The notes under the pieces are model-generated. The model was not told the origin of the DNA, did not search any database, and was given only the letters and a program-made list of their open reading frames with translations. A program made the position numbers and the translations under genes. DNA of 64,000 bases from Gibbula magus (taxonomy: Eukaryota > Mollusca > Gastropoda > Trochida > Trochidae), in assembly GCA_936450465.1 (NCBI GenBank), contig OW388289.1:75070593-75134592 (forward strand), in the 5' to 3' direction. Positions 1 to 12,559 of this stretch are shown here, in pieces. How positions within the stretch are numbered: the stretch's first letter is position 1; every line of letters begins with the position of its first letter.

Positions 1-2180
1 AAAAGCAATAACATATCCTTTGTAAGTAGTGTAAAGCGTTGTGTTCATAAGTGAAGTTCCATCCATCATTCATTATGAGTAATACATTAATTAGAACATG
101 CAAATATCAAATCAAAATTTTAAATTAGATTAAAGGATATTGTACGAAGTAAGGTTTGTGTCCTCTCCTGACGTGTCTCAAGGTAATTGGAGCGTTTTGT
201 TGACGATGACCAAACAGAGATGACGTTGTTTATGACATTAGAAAAGTCAAAGGTATGAGACCTTTTCTTCAAGACAGTATTCTCTTAATTTGAAACATTG
301 CTTTGTTAGATCTGAGTTTATAAACTGACAAGCCGATAGAACAATTTAATCAACGTAAGTGACCTTTTCAGTGTTTATCGCCGCCATGACAGATCCATGT
401 GAATGACTGACATTTGTTATCAAATGACTGGCAGCTTTAAAATGCACAATTAATATGCAGTGACATATGGTTAAATTCGTCAAAGGAAATACGTTTATGT
501 GTTGCGTATATCTATTTTCATATCTCTGACATTTGAGCATGAACAGTAATGCACACTGATAGAGAAGATGATGAGTTAAGCACGTTTGGTGACAAAGATG
601 TCAAGAGACTGGAAACACGCGGCCTAGTGCTATGACAAATGAAATCAACAATCAATCAGATCACTATTTATAAGTGTTAACTTTGTTTTGCTCACGTAAA
701 TGTTCGTCCTCGTTCGGATGGCTTTGTTTGTTGTCTATCAGATCAATAATATAAGCCTACTTAGTTGAACTGGGGAATAAGAACAAATCATATCTAAAGT
801 AAGTTATTGATGGCTTAGTTTGTTTTAGATAATTGACGTCTTCTTCTTCCCATGGCCTCTATGTATGAGAATGACGTAAATACATATCTAGATTGTTCGA
901 ATCAATTATTCTGTCTGATCTCTCAAGTGGCACCGTGTTAAAATACATATAAGAAAAATGTAATTATACGTAATTATTAACGGACAGCGTAAAATATGGT
1001 AAAACACCAATAGCCCCGAGCTCATCGACTCAACTCGTTGCTTCTCTGAAAGCTTTATATTCATATATATTGTTCCTAAAATAAGATTATCTGGCCAGTC
1101 AATAGTTTCCTGAATATAATATGCAAAATATTCCCACTTTTATAAATAAATAACTTGTATCTTTATATAATCGCCGGTAGTGACTGGTTGAGTCGAATTG
1201 AACATTGCAAATGTACAGCTATAATTGATAAAGGTTTCATTCAAGTGCTTAACTGTGTGTAGGCGGGCAATTATTGATTTAGCCAGATCGACTTTGTATT
1301 GTCTACCGGTAGGGGACAATACTTTGATGAACAGTATGTTACGTTCTAAAGTAAATATTCGACTAATAGATTGCGATAAAAACGCTTTCATGTACAGTAT
1401 GTTAAGTGTGTATTGGATAAATCAACAATTCCAGCGCTGAATGTATGTTCTTGATACACGAGCTTAATACTTCCATACTTTTATAAAACAGGACATGGTA
1501 TGTTGTCACAAAACGTATCAATGTTTTTCTTTTGATGTTTTATTCATATATTCTCATTTCTTTATTTTGCTTCGGTCACTGTCATTTAATTAGTACAAGT
1601 AAAGGCATACTATTTTAGATCACCTACAACGATTCTCTTAAAATACATTCATAAATTGTTAATGTGTATGTCCATTGTCAGCAGGACATGGATGGCAGGA
1701 GTCCAGACATGTAATTAAAGTTGTTTTACCAGTTGTACTTCTCGCAGTTTTTCTTTGCTGTTTATTTAGTAAGTATCGATTCAAATATATGACATAATAG
1801 TTGTTCTACAGTCGTAAATGTGATATATAGGAGTGGCGAATGAATACTCTCCGCTATTAATATGCCTTACTGATGTAATCTGTGTTTTTCGAAAAACGGT
1901 TTGTTTGAGACCTACTTAGAATCTGTTTAATGATAAAGGAATAGCTGTAAAGTCTCCAGAGGATGATTGGAGAAGGTCCCAACACTTGAAGAACCAATTG
2001 CAGTATTATCGGAGAACTTTCTGAATTTAGAAACTTGACCTGTCCTGTTCATATTACGTTTTTATGTTATATCTATTAATTTTCATGAAGCTTTTTTTAT
2101 GTTACTTTGTCAACATCCATAGCTAAAAGTTAAAATTGAAAATTAAAGTAAAATGAATCAATCAGTATGTTCATTTCCAG
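1..2180. other. AT-rich non-coding stretch
   Basis: I see no gene here. Open frames are short and AT-rich with no coherent protein character. A possible tiny exon at 1685-1710 lies between a CAG acceptor and a GT donor and contains an ATG at 1688. It would leave two bases that join in phase with the candidate at 2181-2217, but both are too short to prove anything. Confidence 0.6.
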
Positions 2181-2217
2181 TTTCTGTGTTAGAACAAGTA
2201 TGCCATGCACCTCTTGT
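2181..2217 (+). other. candidate 37-nt microexon
   Basis: A T-rich tract ending in TTTCCAG stands directly before this segment, and a near-consensus donor GTAAGTAA directly after it. One frame (one base, then twelve codons) is open and encodes a cysteine-containing peptide, FCVRTSMPCTSC. The splice signals are better than the surrounding sequence would give by chance, but a 37-nt exon carries almost no coding evidence. It could equally be a non-coding UTR exon or a chance pairing. Confidence 0.2.
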
Positions 2218-5152
2218 GTAAGTAATGGTTGACAACAAAGTATTTAGATTCCAACTTTCAGTACTTTAGTTGTCGTGAGGGTAGCATGCATCTATGTTTC
2301 AAAGAGTTTAAACAACTCAGTCAATTTATATAATTACACGTATGTTCATTATATTAAACTACTAAAAGTTGATCAATTGATTTTCCAATTTACAAAGATT
2401 AACGTCCTCAATAGATAGATTGTGATGCAATACACTTTTGTTTTATAACTTCAGAGATAATGAAGTTTCACAATCAGTTTGTGTCTTTGCATTGGAGATA
2501 AGATGTAACTGTGTAATGGATTCGATTAGTGAGGAACATTGACTTGTTGTTACTATATCAACTGACACACATTCAGTGATGATCCCGTTAGTTGTTTTAA
2601 TCGTCGTTAAATGATAGAAGATATTTAGGAATTGTGAATATGACATATAGGTGGATTACATCAAACTGGATATTCTGAACATGACCATGTGCTCCAACTA
2701 AGGGACATTGGCTATTTTATCCGAGTCTATTAAGAGAGTCATATATAAATCAACAAGATGCTAAAGTTTTTTTTATTTATAATTATTATATTGATATATA
2801 ATATATAATATATAATATCGAACTCTGCGTTTGGGACACATGTTGAAACTGCATTCAATGAACATTCAACCCAGCATGTTTGTAGCCATATAGGGTCAGG
2901 GCTGGATAATCCTGCATGGTTTTTAAATCACGCCAAGAAATGCCGGTGCATGATCATGTTGCTGGTTGTGCCGGTGCTATGTACTCAGGGGATGTTTGCT
3001 AGTGGGTGTACAAACATAGCTGACATTCACAGTCAGTGAACAACTCCACACAAGTATAGATTCCAACAAACCGCCCTTTCAGTCCAAGTCTAGCAATCGA
3101 CATCAACCATAAATCGAATAGAGTCCTATGTATTGCATTACGTCAGCTATCCGATGAGGCTTGGCTGCGACATGGGATTTGGATGAATAACAGGTGATCT
3201 TGAGACTGAACTATGAGAAAGCACAAGGGGGCTATATCTCTGATCTGGTTGACTTCCACATACAACATTAATACCGTTTTGAACCAGTAGTTTTACTACC
3301 TTTATCTCTTTGCCATTCATAATTAACGAACGAGAAGTATGGGTAGTGGTGTCCATCGTTTCAGGAATTTCTCTCTGAGTTTCATTATCATATACAGATA
3401 TCTCCTTTCCACTGAGCCCACATATCATTGATCAAGTAACGTTTGAACTTAACGTTGCAGTTCAATTACCATTCCTTTTTAATACAACCGTTCCTAGATC
3501 AATTGCACGAAATTCTAAGGTAAACGTTAAGTTACATTACGATATCAGCCTTTGAGTCAATGTGCTATAAGGTTAACCTCGGTGTTAGATATTGTGTATA
3601 ACGACCTCGTTGCTTATTTGCCCGAAGACCCTCAGTTCTAGGATATACCCTTAGCCAAAGGAGATAAAACGGTTAATTATTATCACTTCAGCACAAGGGG
3701 GCTCTGTGAAAGTGGGTCTTGGGCTCTTTTCACAATGAAACCTTCAATGATATTTAACTTATATGCATTAATATTGTATTAAGTTCAACGGTCTTTGCTT
3801 TGTGACAGGAGTATCAGTGACATATATAATTATATATATATTTATTTATCTATAGAAACACAGTTATCGCAGTGAACGTCTTTTTTTGGATTCATTCAAT
3901 GTTCATATTGTTCAATCAATATGGATTGTTTTGGGATAACTATTTGCACAAATTACTGGTACGTTTGAATTAAATTCGTTTCAAACAGGACTACTTATAC
4001 CCGGAATTCAAATGTCTGCAAATAAAAGCAAAATAATTTTAATGTTAAGGGATGCATTGTTTTATACTAACGTAAGATTGTATTTGTAAGTCGCATCTAA
4101 GTTCGAGTTCAGCTCCATCGTCACATTGGCGACTTTAAAGCATCATACGTTTGCTTGATCTTAACCCAGCAGGTCGCCGGTTAATGCTATACGGCGTCTA
4201 ATGAGAGGACTATCGATTAACCAAGCGAGTACTGATCAAAGTGAATAATACACGCGACAAATTTGAATTTATTGATAATTAGACTTTATATAGATTGACG
4301 TATGTACGCTATATTGAGACGTTTATTTGAAATTCTGAAACGAAAGTCACCATTTTTAGGCACAGAACGGGACGAGACTATTAGGTTCTTCTTGATGTGT
4401 TTCTGTAAATCGGTCTGTAGAGTATCATGACTTTGTACACAAATAGGGTCAGACACAATAAACAATATTCTAGGATATCATATATCATGGGGGAACAACC
4501 TTTATGGACCAGTGATAGTTCAATATTTCTGTAGCTGAAATTGAGACTGGTAACAGCATTATTGCGTGCAGAAGAGCTAGGAATTACAGGTGATTATTTG
4601 CATCGTATTGATTATTTTTATTTATTGATCTTTTTGTCTTTAGTAGATAATATAATGTTAAGTATTTTGTGTTGGGCTGTGATATCGAGTGGATAAATGA
4701 GAAACAGTTTTGCGTCTTAAATCTTTGGTTTCTATTCGATAAAATGACATCAACTGTAACCTACCTCTGTATTTTAGACTTGTTTCTCTGATTCTGAGAA
4801 TAATTCACATGTATAGAATGTGTATGATTTATATGATAAAATAGCATTGGACTTCTTCATTACACATTATTGAAGACTTGCCAGGTGACGTTTGACATAA
4901 TAATATAATAATATAATGTTGTGGAATAAACTGCCCTCTTCAAGTGGATCTAACTTTCTTCTGTTTAAAACACTTATATATTATAAATGTGCCAGGCGAA
5001 TCATGTAGGATATTTTTTTAGGAAGAAATTAGATAGTTGGTATGTTTATCTCCCCGGCCGTTCAGACAGCCACGAGATTGTTTTATAAACGCCCTGTCAA
5101 TAACGTAACGATGACAGCTGCGTAGAGATACAGATCATCGTATTGCTGCAAT
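2218..5152. other. non-coding stretch with unassigned open frames
   Basis: Mostly AT-rich sequence, with short TA-rich runs near 2790 and 3830. Two open frames stand out weakly. One is a + strand frame ending at 3039 with a hydrophobic stretch (MIMLLVVPVLC). The other is a - strand frame of 93 codons at 3147-3428. Neither has convincing splice sites or a recognisable domain, and they may be decayed mobile-element sequence. Confidence 0.5.
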
Positions 5153-5240
5153 ATGTTGATAGAATTGGCCAGGCTGGATAAAGTTGCCGGTGAATATGCA
5201 CTCGGAGGAATTTTAAGACTGTCCAGCACGTCAAACGCAG
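5153..5240 (+). CDS. candidate coding exon, unknown protein
   Basis: An ATG is followed by 29 open codons that run exactly to a splice donor (CGCAG, then GTAAAATG). The peptide (MLIELARLDKVAG onward) has an ordinary soluble-protein composition, and the segment is more GC-rich than its flanks. No good acceptor is visible upstream, so it would have to be a first coding exon. A 70-codon - strand frame overlaps it (5083-5295) and is about as plausible, so the strand is not settled. I do not recognise the protein. Confidence 0.2.
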
Positions 5241-7535
5241 GTAAAATGTTTGGTTTGACTTTATTTTGAGACAATGGGCAAGAGGTTGAACCCATACACC
5301 ATGTCCGGTGTCGTCATTGCTTCGGTAAATGAGGGGCTATTTGAATGGGGACTATGTGACAGAGCTCTACTTTTGTTTTACGTCAACTCCCATTGAGATT
5401 GATTTAGACTAATATAGATACATCATGCGTGACAGGACTAGTTTCAAATACGTCACTGCTGTGATCAATAGGTATAATACACTCATACAAGGTCATTGTC
5501 ATGCCGATAAACAAGGCAACATGATGGGCTTGCTTCGTCGAAAATATTAACATTTGGAATTCAAACAGCTTAGAACTTTGTTAAATAATCCTGTAATGAT
5601 ATTTCAAATGTACTTTGTAAATCGTTGGAATTAGAACAGTGAGAGAGGAAGGTAGCGGGTGTGTCAGTGATCAGGATGAAGTATCTGAAAGGAACTAGAA
5701 TACTGCATTATTATGGTTGAGATATGTTTAATCCCTAACTAACACATTTGTCAAGACTTTGAAAGAAATTAATATAAATCAATGAAATTCCGTATATGAC
5801 GCAGATATATAACTGAAAATAGATATCGATGTCCGCCAGTCTCGTCGTCTCATGAATAATATGGCATGTTTTGATCTACAGCTGCATCCCGAAAGTTTGT
5901 TCACCTACTTGCGTATCTTAGTTCAAACATCATGTATTTCGTATGGGGCAAATGGAACCGATACCTTTGTGTTTTAACTTCAGAATGATGATTGAATATT
6001 TCATAAGATAATCTAATTTCATACCTTCAGTTTTGGCGTTGACGTGACAAGGGGTTTGCTATCCAGAAATTTTTCCTGTTCTTATGTATACCACTTCTAA
6101 ATGCCCTTCCAAGACCTGAAGGGGTCAATATATCGAAAATATAATTCAGCAATGGGTGATAGAAATGACAAAGGTTAGTCATATATTTTCAATTATACTC
6201 GTTCAATTTCCGTAAGATAAAATACTTCTAATTAAATGAGCATGGAAATTTTATTCCAAAATTACGGAAATCCGAAAATATGATTCCTTCTGTCCATTGC
6301 ATCGTGCCAAAGTTCGAAAACATGTACCACTGACGATTATTGTACATATGGACACTGGATGATCCATTGTGCAGCTTAACTACGTGAAAAAGAAATCCAA
6401 ATTACATCACCTTAATAAGTTAACAAACTTTCGGAATGCAGCTGTAATGGTAGATGGATAATGGTGATTTATATGCTGCCCATTACAGGTTAGTCATTTA
6501 CTCTGTATTAACTCTCAGTAATTATCTTATAAAGACGGGACCACCTGTCTACAGCTTGTTTTAGTCGAATGATAATCAGGGACTAAATAATTGTTAATGA
6601 GTCCGATCCAATAAGACCTGGCCAACTAAAAGGCACTTTTGCTGTAGGCGACATTGGTCATCGTTTCTCCGTGGTCTGATAGATATGCCTAGTCGGATCA
6701 ATGATAGCATGATGTCAGACTCCAGTTCAGAGCTATTTCCTCCTTATTTATGAATATTTCATGATCAACAAAGACCGTTAGTAACTCGTTTAATTACTCG
6801 TACTGTATCTAATCAATTTTTAACTTGAAGGCGAACCACGCGGTCTATGTTTATCATGTACTAATGACCGGATATCCGTTAAGTGGAACAGTGACATTCC
6901 AGTGCTTTGACTTTACTATTGTCAGCCTGTGCAGGTTGGGTAGAATTGAGACGAATATAGAAAAATGTATATTCTGATATCAACGGGGATTGATAGTGAT
7001 CACAAGATCCAGGTTCTATATGTCATCCAAAATCATTCTTCATTGATTTTAATTGGAAACTGTACATGTCTAAATTACACATCAATTCCATTACGTTTAC
7101 AATGCAGATTGTGACATCATAAAGTTTATGACGTCATAGCATCTGAAGAGATATCGACAAACGACCTTCCGTTTTAATGGTGTGGTATTAAACGAGCGAG
7201 TTTTATACCAAATCTCTGACGAATTTATAAACAATATTATAATGGAAGGGAAGTGAGTATTCTGTTTATTACTTGTCCAAATCAATCCAGGATAATTGCC
7301 GAAGCAAGCATCGAATATAGTAGTAACTTTTATCAACAAAAGGACACTTGGGTAAGATTCTGTATATGTAGTCCTTCTACCTTAAAAGGTAGATTACGGT
7401 TTACCTTTCTGGTTACTGTGCCAACAACTCATTATATATGATACAGATATGTGAAAGTTTCAACTGGAAACAAATGCATGAAAATACATGTGGATAGCGG
7501 TGATATCAAATATGTTTCCTATTATACTATTTATA
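5241..7535. other. AT-rich non-coding stretch
   Basis: I see no gene or large repeat. A palindromic TGACGTCA (cAMP-response-element type) site occurs at about 7129, but it has no nearby TATA box or exon signal. Confidence 0.55.
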
Positions 7536-7688
7536 TAGAGATTATTACCCGTGTAAGTGTGTCATATGACTTTTACGAAACGAGTGTGAATTTGTGTATT
7601 GCCCGAGCGAGAGCGAGGGTTATACATAAATTTGCACGAGTTTTGTAAAAGTCATGTAACACGCTTTCGAGTGTAATTATTTCTTTAA
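7536..7688. repeat. foldback (hairpin) repeat, about 150 bp
   Basis: The two halves are imperfect inverted copies of each other. The left arm contains TCATATGACTTTTACGAAAC, and the right arm contains its near complement ending in GTAAAAGTCATGTAACACGC. They are separated by a short loop containing CGAGCGAGAGCGAGG. Arms are about 60-65 bp. This is the shape of a non-autonomous foldback MITE. A loop motif of the same kind (CGAGCGAAAGCGA) recurs near 18390, and the outer end AGAGATTATTA is shared with the element at 41721-42352, so these may be relatives. Confidence 0.55.
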
Positions 7689-8101
7689 TGCCCATTTTAT
7701 TCCATTTGATTAAATTAAATTAGCCAGGAAACGACCCACTTCTCTTGCGACGACAAGCTACAGTGACGTCACGAACAATCGTTTTTAGACGTCACAGACG
7801 GGAAGTCGCTGTGAAACAATGGTTGCCAAGCAAACGTGATATGTGCACATGTGTTCATATCAATAATATTAACTCGATTATTTTCAACCATATGGGTAAT
7901 AAAATCAGTTATCTATTACTTGTTTCAAATCATATTATCTTCGATAATGTGTACTCAGAGAAGATTAAATTCAACACGTCTTAATCCATCGTTAGAACGT
8001 TCTAAGAACGTTATTTCAGATGCAAAGCATATTTCTATAGCCTTTGGGCGAATTGTCATGACGGTTGTTCCATGAAATCTGCGTTATCACTCAGTTTGCA
8101 G

Positions 8102-8332
8102 AACATGCATAGGGACAATGTCCATTTAGCATGGCTCAAGCTTACAGAGCTGTTTGCTAATTGTGAGTTCAAAGGTGAAGAGGCGAACGAAGGTGCCATT
8201 GCTGCTTCAAAGAAGTGCATTCTCATGGTCACGCCGCGTGAGGATCTGGTGAGGACCGGTGTTTATGGTAACACAAAGACGGAGCTGGTCGTTATAACTG
8301 ATGCATTTAACACTACGACAGTCATGTCTTGA
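8102..8332 (+). CDS. candidate terminal coding exon, unknown protein
   Basis: A pyrimidine-containing acceptor (TCAGTTTGCAG) is followed at once by an open frame of 76 codons to TGA. Third positions are GC-enriched compared with the AT-rich flanks, which suggests real or formerly real coding. The peptide begins NMHRDNVHLAW, is mixed charged and hydrophobic, and includes VTPREDLVRTGVYGN and ELVVITDAFNTTT. I do not recognise a domain. A strong internal donor (GTGAGTTC, about 8162) could shorten the exon. Further open pieces in other frames follow at 8400-8624, so the block may be a decayed gene or transposon rather than a live exon. Confidence 0.3.
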   Translation, partial: NMHRDNVHLAWLKLTELFANCEFKGEEANEGAIAASKKCILMVTPREDLVRTGVYGNTKTELVVITDAFNTTTVMS

Positions 8333-9459
8333 CACCAAACGTGCTTCCATTCCTGCACTGTAACCCTGAAACGATGTTCAAACGGAATACTGGCACACCA
8401 TGGAACTACAGAGTTGTAATGTTAAAAGTATAAAGTTCTCCCGAGGTCTGCCAGACTTTTGCCTTGAGTCTGATAAAGACATCTGGGGGTCCGCGACGTT
8501 CAAACGCCGAAATGACATTGGCGCAGTTACTAGGAGAAAAGTGCGTCACATCACTCCAGTCATTGGAAAGAGACTGGTCTGTACGACGTCGTGTCAGGCA
8601 ATGCATATACTTGCTAGAAGTTAATGTATTGTGACCTTTAACTGATTTGTGAAATGACAAAATGAAATGGAACATGATCGAATTATGAACAACCGGTTAC
8701 AACATTGCTTACTGTTCCCTTGAACACCAAGGTGTTGTTGAAGTCAGTGGACCTTGTGTTTATGGATGCTTGTTAAAAATAGAATGGTAACTTTGTCAAA
8801 CATGAACAAATTAGAAGCCATCGAATTCTGAAGAGCTGATATGTAAAACACGAAGATGAACCCCATTCCTCTGAGGCATCTGATGCATACACTGCAGTCA
8901 TTATCCTACTTAGTACATCCGTATCTGTAAATTGAATGGTGAGCGTAACGGATAGAAAGCCATGAAAGTTACATGGGATCATCATACTTGTGCTAACCAA
9001 ACTCAGCTTCCTCTTAAGGCGATAATGATGCCACTGATTGTCATCCCAATAAGAGTTCAAATCTCACGGTCATCAGTCGCCGATGAGCTAATCAGGGTCA
9101 ACACTACTACAAGATCGATTCCAAGAGTAGAGCAAAACATCAACACTTGTGATTGCCACCAAGTCATTAATACTGGATGTGTTTGTCGCGAATATATGTT
9201 TAAGTAGTTTTCTGTATATGACGTAATTTTGACAGAACGTGGTTCAATATCCAAACACTAGTTTTGCAAAGAGATATTTCCTTCATTTCATTTAGTGAGT
9301 GAGACTAAAAATCCAGAAATGTACCACTGCCCGTATCTCTGGTTGCATCTTCCGCACGCATCGGGCCATATATGCACTTTTAAAAAAATGCATAGTAACC
9401 CTTGCGACATCTCGCAGGGATTTCTGAGACAGGGTCAGCGCCACATATCGTCCAAAGAG
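8333..9459. other. non-coding or decayed coding stretch
   Basis: Several overlapping open frames of 65-95 codons occur on both strands (for example 8400-8624 +, 8773-9060 -, 9057-9254 -). The last two, joined across a frame change, read like two hydrophobic segments (TLGIDLVVVLTLI and TLIGMTISGIIIAL). That would fit a broken membrane-protein gene on the - strand. Frame changes and missing splice signals prevent a gene call. Confidence 0.35.
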
Positions 9460-9770
9460 AGTTACGTCCCCTCTATTATAGTTTATGTCATTTATATTTA
9501 CATTAGAGGGTACAACATCTTACTACACAAACCAATTATCCGTAGTGGTAATAACGATGTTGCGTATAAAGCAAAAAATGCATGGCGGCCATTTTTATGT
9601 GAACACCTTTTAGTATTACGAATTACAAAACTGATTCCCATAGCTATACCGAATCATGTACACTTGATTTTCCGAAGAGAGAAGGGTGTTTTACTATTGG
9701 TGACGTTATTTTTCAAATACATTTCATCGACTTATGTTAGCAAAAAAAACGTGATACTGCTCCTTGAAAT
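9460..9770. mobile_element. decayed MITE, same family as 52549-52911
   Basis: The interior matches the intact element at 52549-52911 in the same orientation. Shared stretches include the block around TATAGTTTATGTCATTTA, the CACAAACCAATTATC block, GCATGGCGGC and CCGAAGAGAGAAGG. The right end is a mutated terminal repeat (AACGTGATACTGCTCCTTGA, against AACGTGCTACTGCCCCTTTA in the intact copies). The left terminal repeat is no longer recognisable. A 163-codon open frame runs across it and is an accident of the repeat. Confidence 0.65.
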
Positions 9771-12458
9771 TCAGATAACATTTTAAACTATAAGATCTGT
9801 TCTGGAAGTGCAGAACTGTAACATAGCTTCGTGACTCACTCTGACGCTTCATCTCATTCTCTTCCGTATTCCTGCAATCCTTAATCACCTCACAAAACTT
9901 AAAACTTCGATTTTATATCGTGTCTGACAATGCACAAGACCTTTGTTATTAAATGATTCGTTTCAACGCCATATGCATGTATGTAAATTTATATTTATTC
10001 TATTTATTGGCAAAGTTTGTCAATTATTACATATCCATTCAGTTTCAATTGTTCTATTCTACATGTTTCAGAAAAACTAATCGAAAACTATCTAATGACG
10101 CTATCGTGTGATTGATCTCAATCTCAATCGCCTATTATATCAGCAATATTGTCATAGGTTTCAATGATTGAACAAATGTGAAATTGAAGGCGAGTTGAGG
10201 ACGACATATACCGTGTAAATATACAAAATGATTATTTTCATTTCCATAAAAGAAATTGTATAACTTCAGAATGACAATTCTCCCCTTTGACTAAACCCTT
10301 GGTTCGATAAACAAATCAAGATTAAGCGTCAGTTCATCCAATATAGCTTACAATGACGGAGCTTGCTCCCCAAATTGAATAAGTCTTGCAGTAATGTTGT
10401 CTTCTTCTACCGCGGAATCATTGGAGGCAGCCAGAAACCATTGACAATGATAACAATGAATGGGGCCTTGAAATAGATTTCCCCTGCACGTTGCTGTTTC
10501 AAGAGTGTAAGAGGAGAGAATTCGTATTCATCAATGACTCGATCGATCTCTCATTTTAAAGCTAAAACATCATTTCTATTACGATAAATCCGATTTACCA
10601 TTCTCCCGCCCCACGCAAACATTTAGGAACGTACCAAGTGATGTGAATATTATTCTTTCATGATACATTTGTGATTTATAATGACTTACATGGGTTTATA
10701 TTGTTTCGGTATGGCGATATGGTTGCGTTGTATATTGGTATGAAGATTACGACATCATTTGCTAACATTCAGATCACTGTTCGATATAGTTAAAGATTCA
10801 GCAAATGTTGCTGAAATCTTATTGTTATTGGCGTGTTTAATATTATTTTTATTTACAAAAATTTGTGTACAAGATTCAGGCAAAACGGTTGAAGCAAATG
10901 CAGCCAAATTTCACATAGAAATAGCCCTTAATGTGGAATAGAACGGCGAAGCTTTTGGGTCATATCGGCCAAGCCATTAGAGGTCAAGTTCGAATCCAAA
11001 GTTTTAACATTGGGAACTTAGAGACTTGAATTTTTTTCTCTAAAATATGCACAATAACAATACATTTAAAAAAATAAATCATGGCGAATTCGTAGATCAC
11101 ATGGTTTACCCGCCAATCTTCTCTTCTGAAGATACCAGCATTAGAAAGCTAATATTTACACATAATGTAGCTGAAGCATTGCATATTATAATGTGCTCTT
11201 TGTAGCCGCCAATTTCTAATACTTTTTGCACAGTGTGCATTCGAAATCTGGAAATTTAAAAAAAATGCAAACTTCAAGGGGACATTACTCATCGAGTTTT
11301 ATGAATTTTTCAGGAGAGTAAGAGAGGATTATTGTCTTTATGAATCAATAATAAAATCGATCGCGAACCGTCATTTCCGGTCACAATAAAGAAAAACTTT
11401 AACATGGGGAATTTTTTTCAAAATCCACATAGAGACTTGAAATATTTTGCAAAAGATGCGCAATAACAATACGAGCAGAAACGTAGATCATGACAAAGTT
11501 GTAGCTCTCGTGGTTTATGAGCCATATTGATATTCTTTACAATTCTTTTATTTGACATGTACATATTGGGTATCAATAATCCCAGGGAGATGCTAGAAAC
11601 TTGCAACTTGTTTTAAAAGATGCGCAATAACATTGGAAAGATGTCTTAATTCATTATATTTCAAATAATTGAATAATTTATTTGCTGAATCCTTTTATCG
11701 TCGCTTGCGACTATATTTCGATTTCTTTTTTCTGTATCCTCGAAGTTTCCGTTTTTGTCGATCCACTCTCCGATTCCGTCAGTTGATAAATAGGGGTAAA
11801 TGTGATCTCAACTTTCCAAACTCTCCCTAAGTTAATAATTAATCACCAACAACATCTAGTTTAGACGATTCTAAAGTTAGAAATAATGCAGATGGAAATC
11901 GAGTGGTTGAGGCATGGAAGATAAAGAGTTTAGAATGAGACGCTTTGGGTTTGATTTCAACATTTAAAGTCAAAGCATTTTTTTCGGGTAATGAAATAAT
12001 TTCACAGAGTACAATACATTGCAGATTGCAACATTCCTAAAAAATGAGCGTTATTTTGGTGTTCTTGAAATGTGTGCATTTGATTAGTGTGCTTTATGTA
12101 TGTGTGCTCTTGCTATTTGGACCGGTTTATTGTAAAACTGTATAGTTGAACTTTCAATTATGTTGGTGAGTACTTCAATTTTGTGGATATGATGCTTTAA
12201 TTTTGTATGACGCTAAAATGATGGATGTGTACTTTTGAAAACCATTGTATTAATTATTATTATTCAAACATAGTATTCTGCATTTTCTGTTGCAGTTGCG
12301 TTCGTTAGCTCAAACTTATGCAATTTCGTTTTGAAAACAATGTGTACCTTGTTATGCCTGTGTACATACGTACACTAGCATAAGTTGTCATTTTCTCGTT
12401 GTTTTTTACATGTTGGTGTTTTTCAACCAAAATATAACAAAAAATGTTTGTGTTGCAG
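9771..12458. other. AT-rich non-coding stretch
   Basis: I see no supportable gene. Near 11030-11640 two similar stretches recur (a block around GCACAATAACAATAC and one around GCGCAATAACAATACGA), suggesting an old duplicated repeat. The 60-codon frame at 10759-10941 is hydrophobic (LLLLACLILFLF) but AT-rich and lacks splice signals. If the exon at 12459 is real, its 5' exon and promoter should lie here or further upstream, but I cannot place them. Confidence 0.5.
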
Positions 12459-12559
12459 ATACTACTCGCTGTCCCCCTTATTGTTGTTCGAGGTCAACTT
12501 GAAACCCAGAGAGGCAGTAAACGAAGTGCAATACTTAAGTCCATATTATTGGAGGAAAG
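12459..12559 (+). CDS. candidate internal exon, possibly neurotrophin precursor 5' part
   Basis: Both boundaries are strong: acceptor TTTGTGTTGCAG and donor AAAG followed by GTAAGCAAG. The acceptor resembles that of the neurotrophin exon at 24889. Two frames are open. Frame A (ILLAVPLIVVRGQ onward) looks like a secretory signal peptide followed by a basic stretch, and leaves two bases, which fits direct splicing to 24889. Frame B (SLSPLLLFEVNLKPR onward) has GC-richer third positions and resembles the weakly conserved prodomain of neurotrophins, but leaves one base and so needs a linking exon. Position (same strand, upstream) and phase suggest it belongs to the neurotrophin gene. The exon itself is likelier than its assignment. 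Confidence 0.4.

Noticed and set aside
2818..3039. Open + strand frame with a hydrophobic segment (MIMLLVVPVLC)
   Set aside because: There is no acceptor or donor, the start is undefined, and it is of a length expected several times by chance.
9295..9786. 163-codon open frame on the + strand
   Set aside because: It runs through a decayed MITE whose other copies have no such frame.
10950..11000. tRNA or tRNA-derived SINE B-box-like word (AAGTTCGAATCC)
   Set aside because: There is no matching A box or cloverleaf around it.
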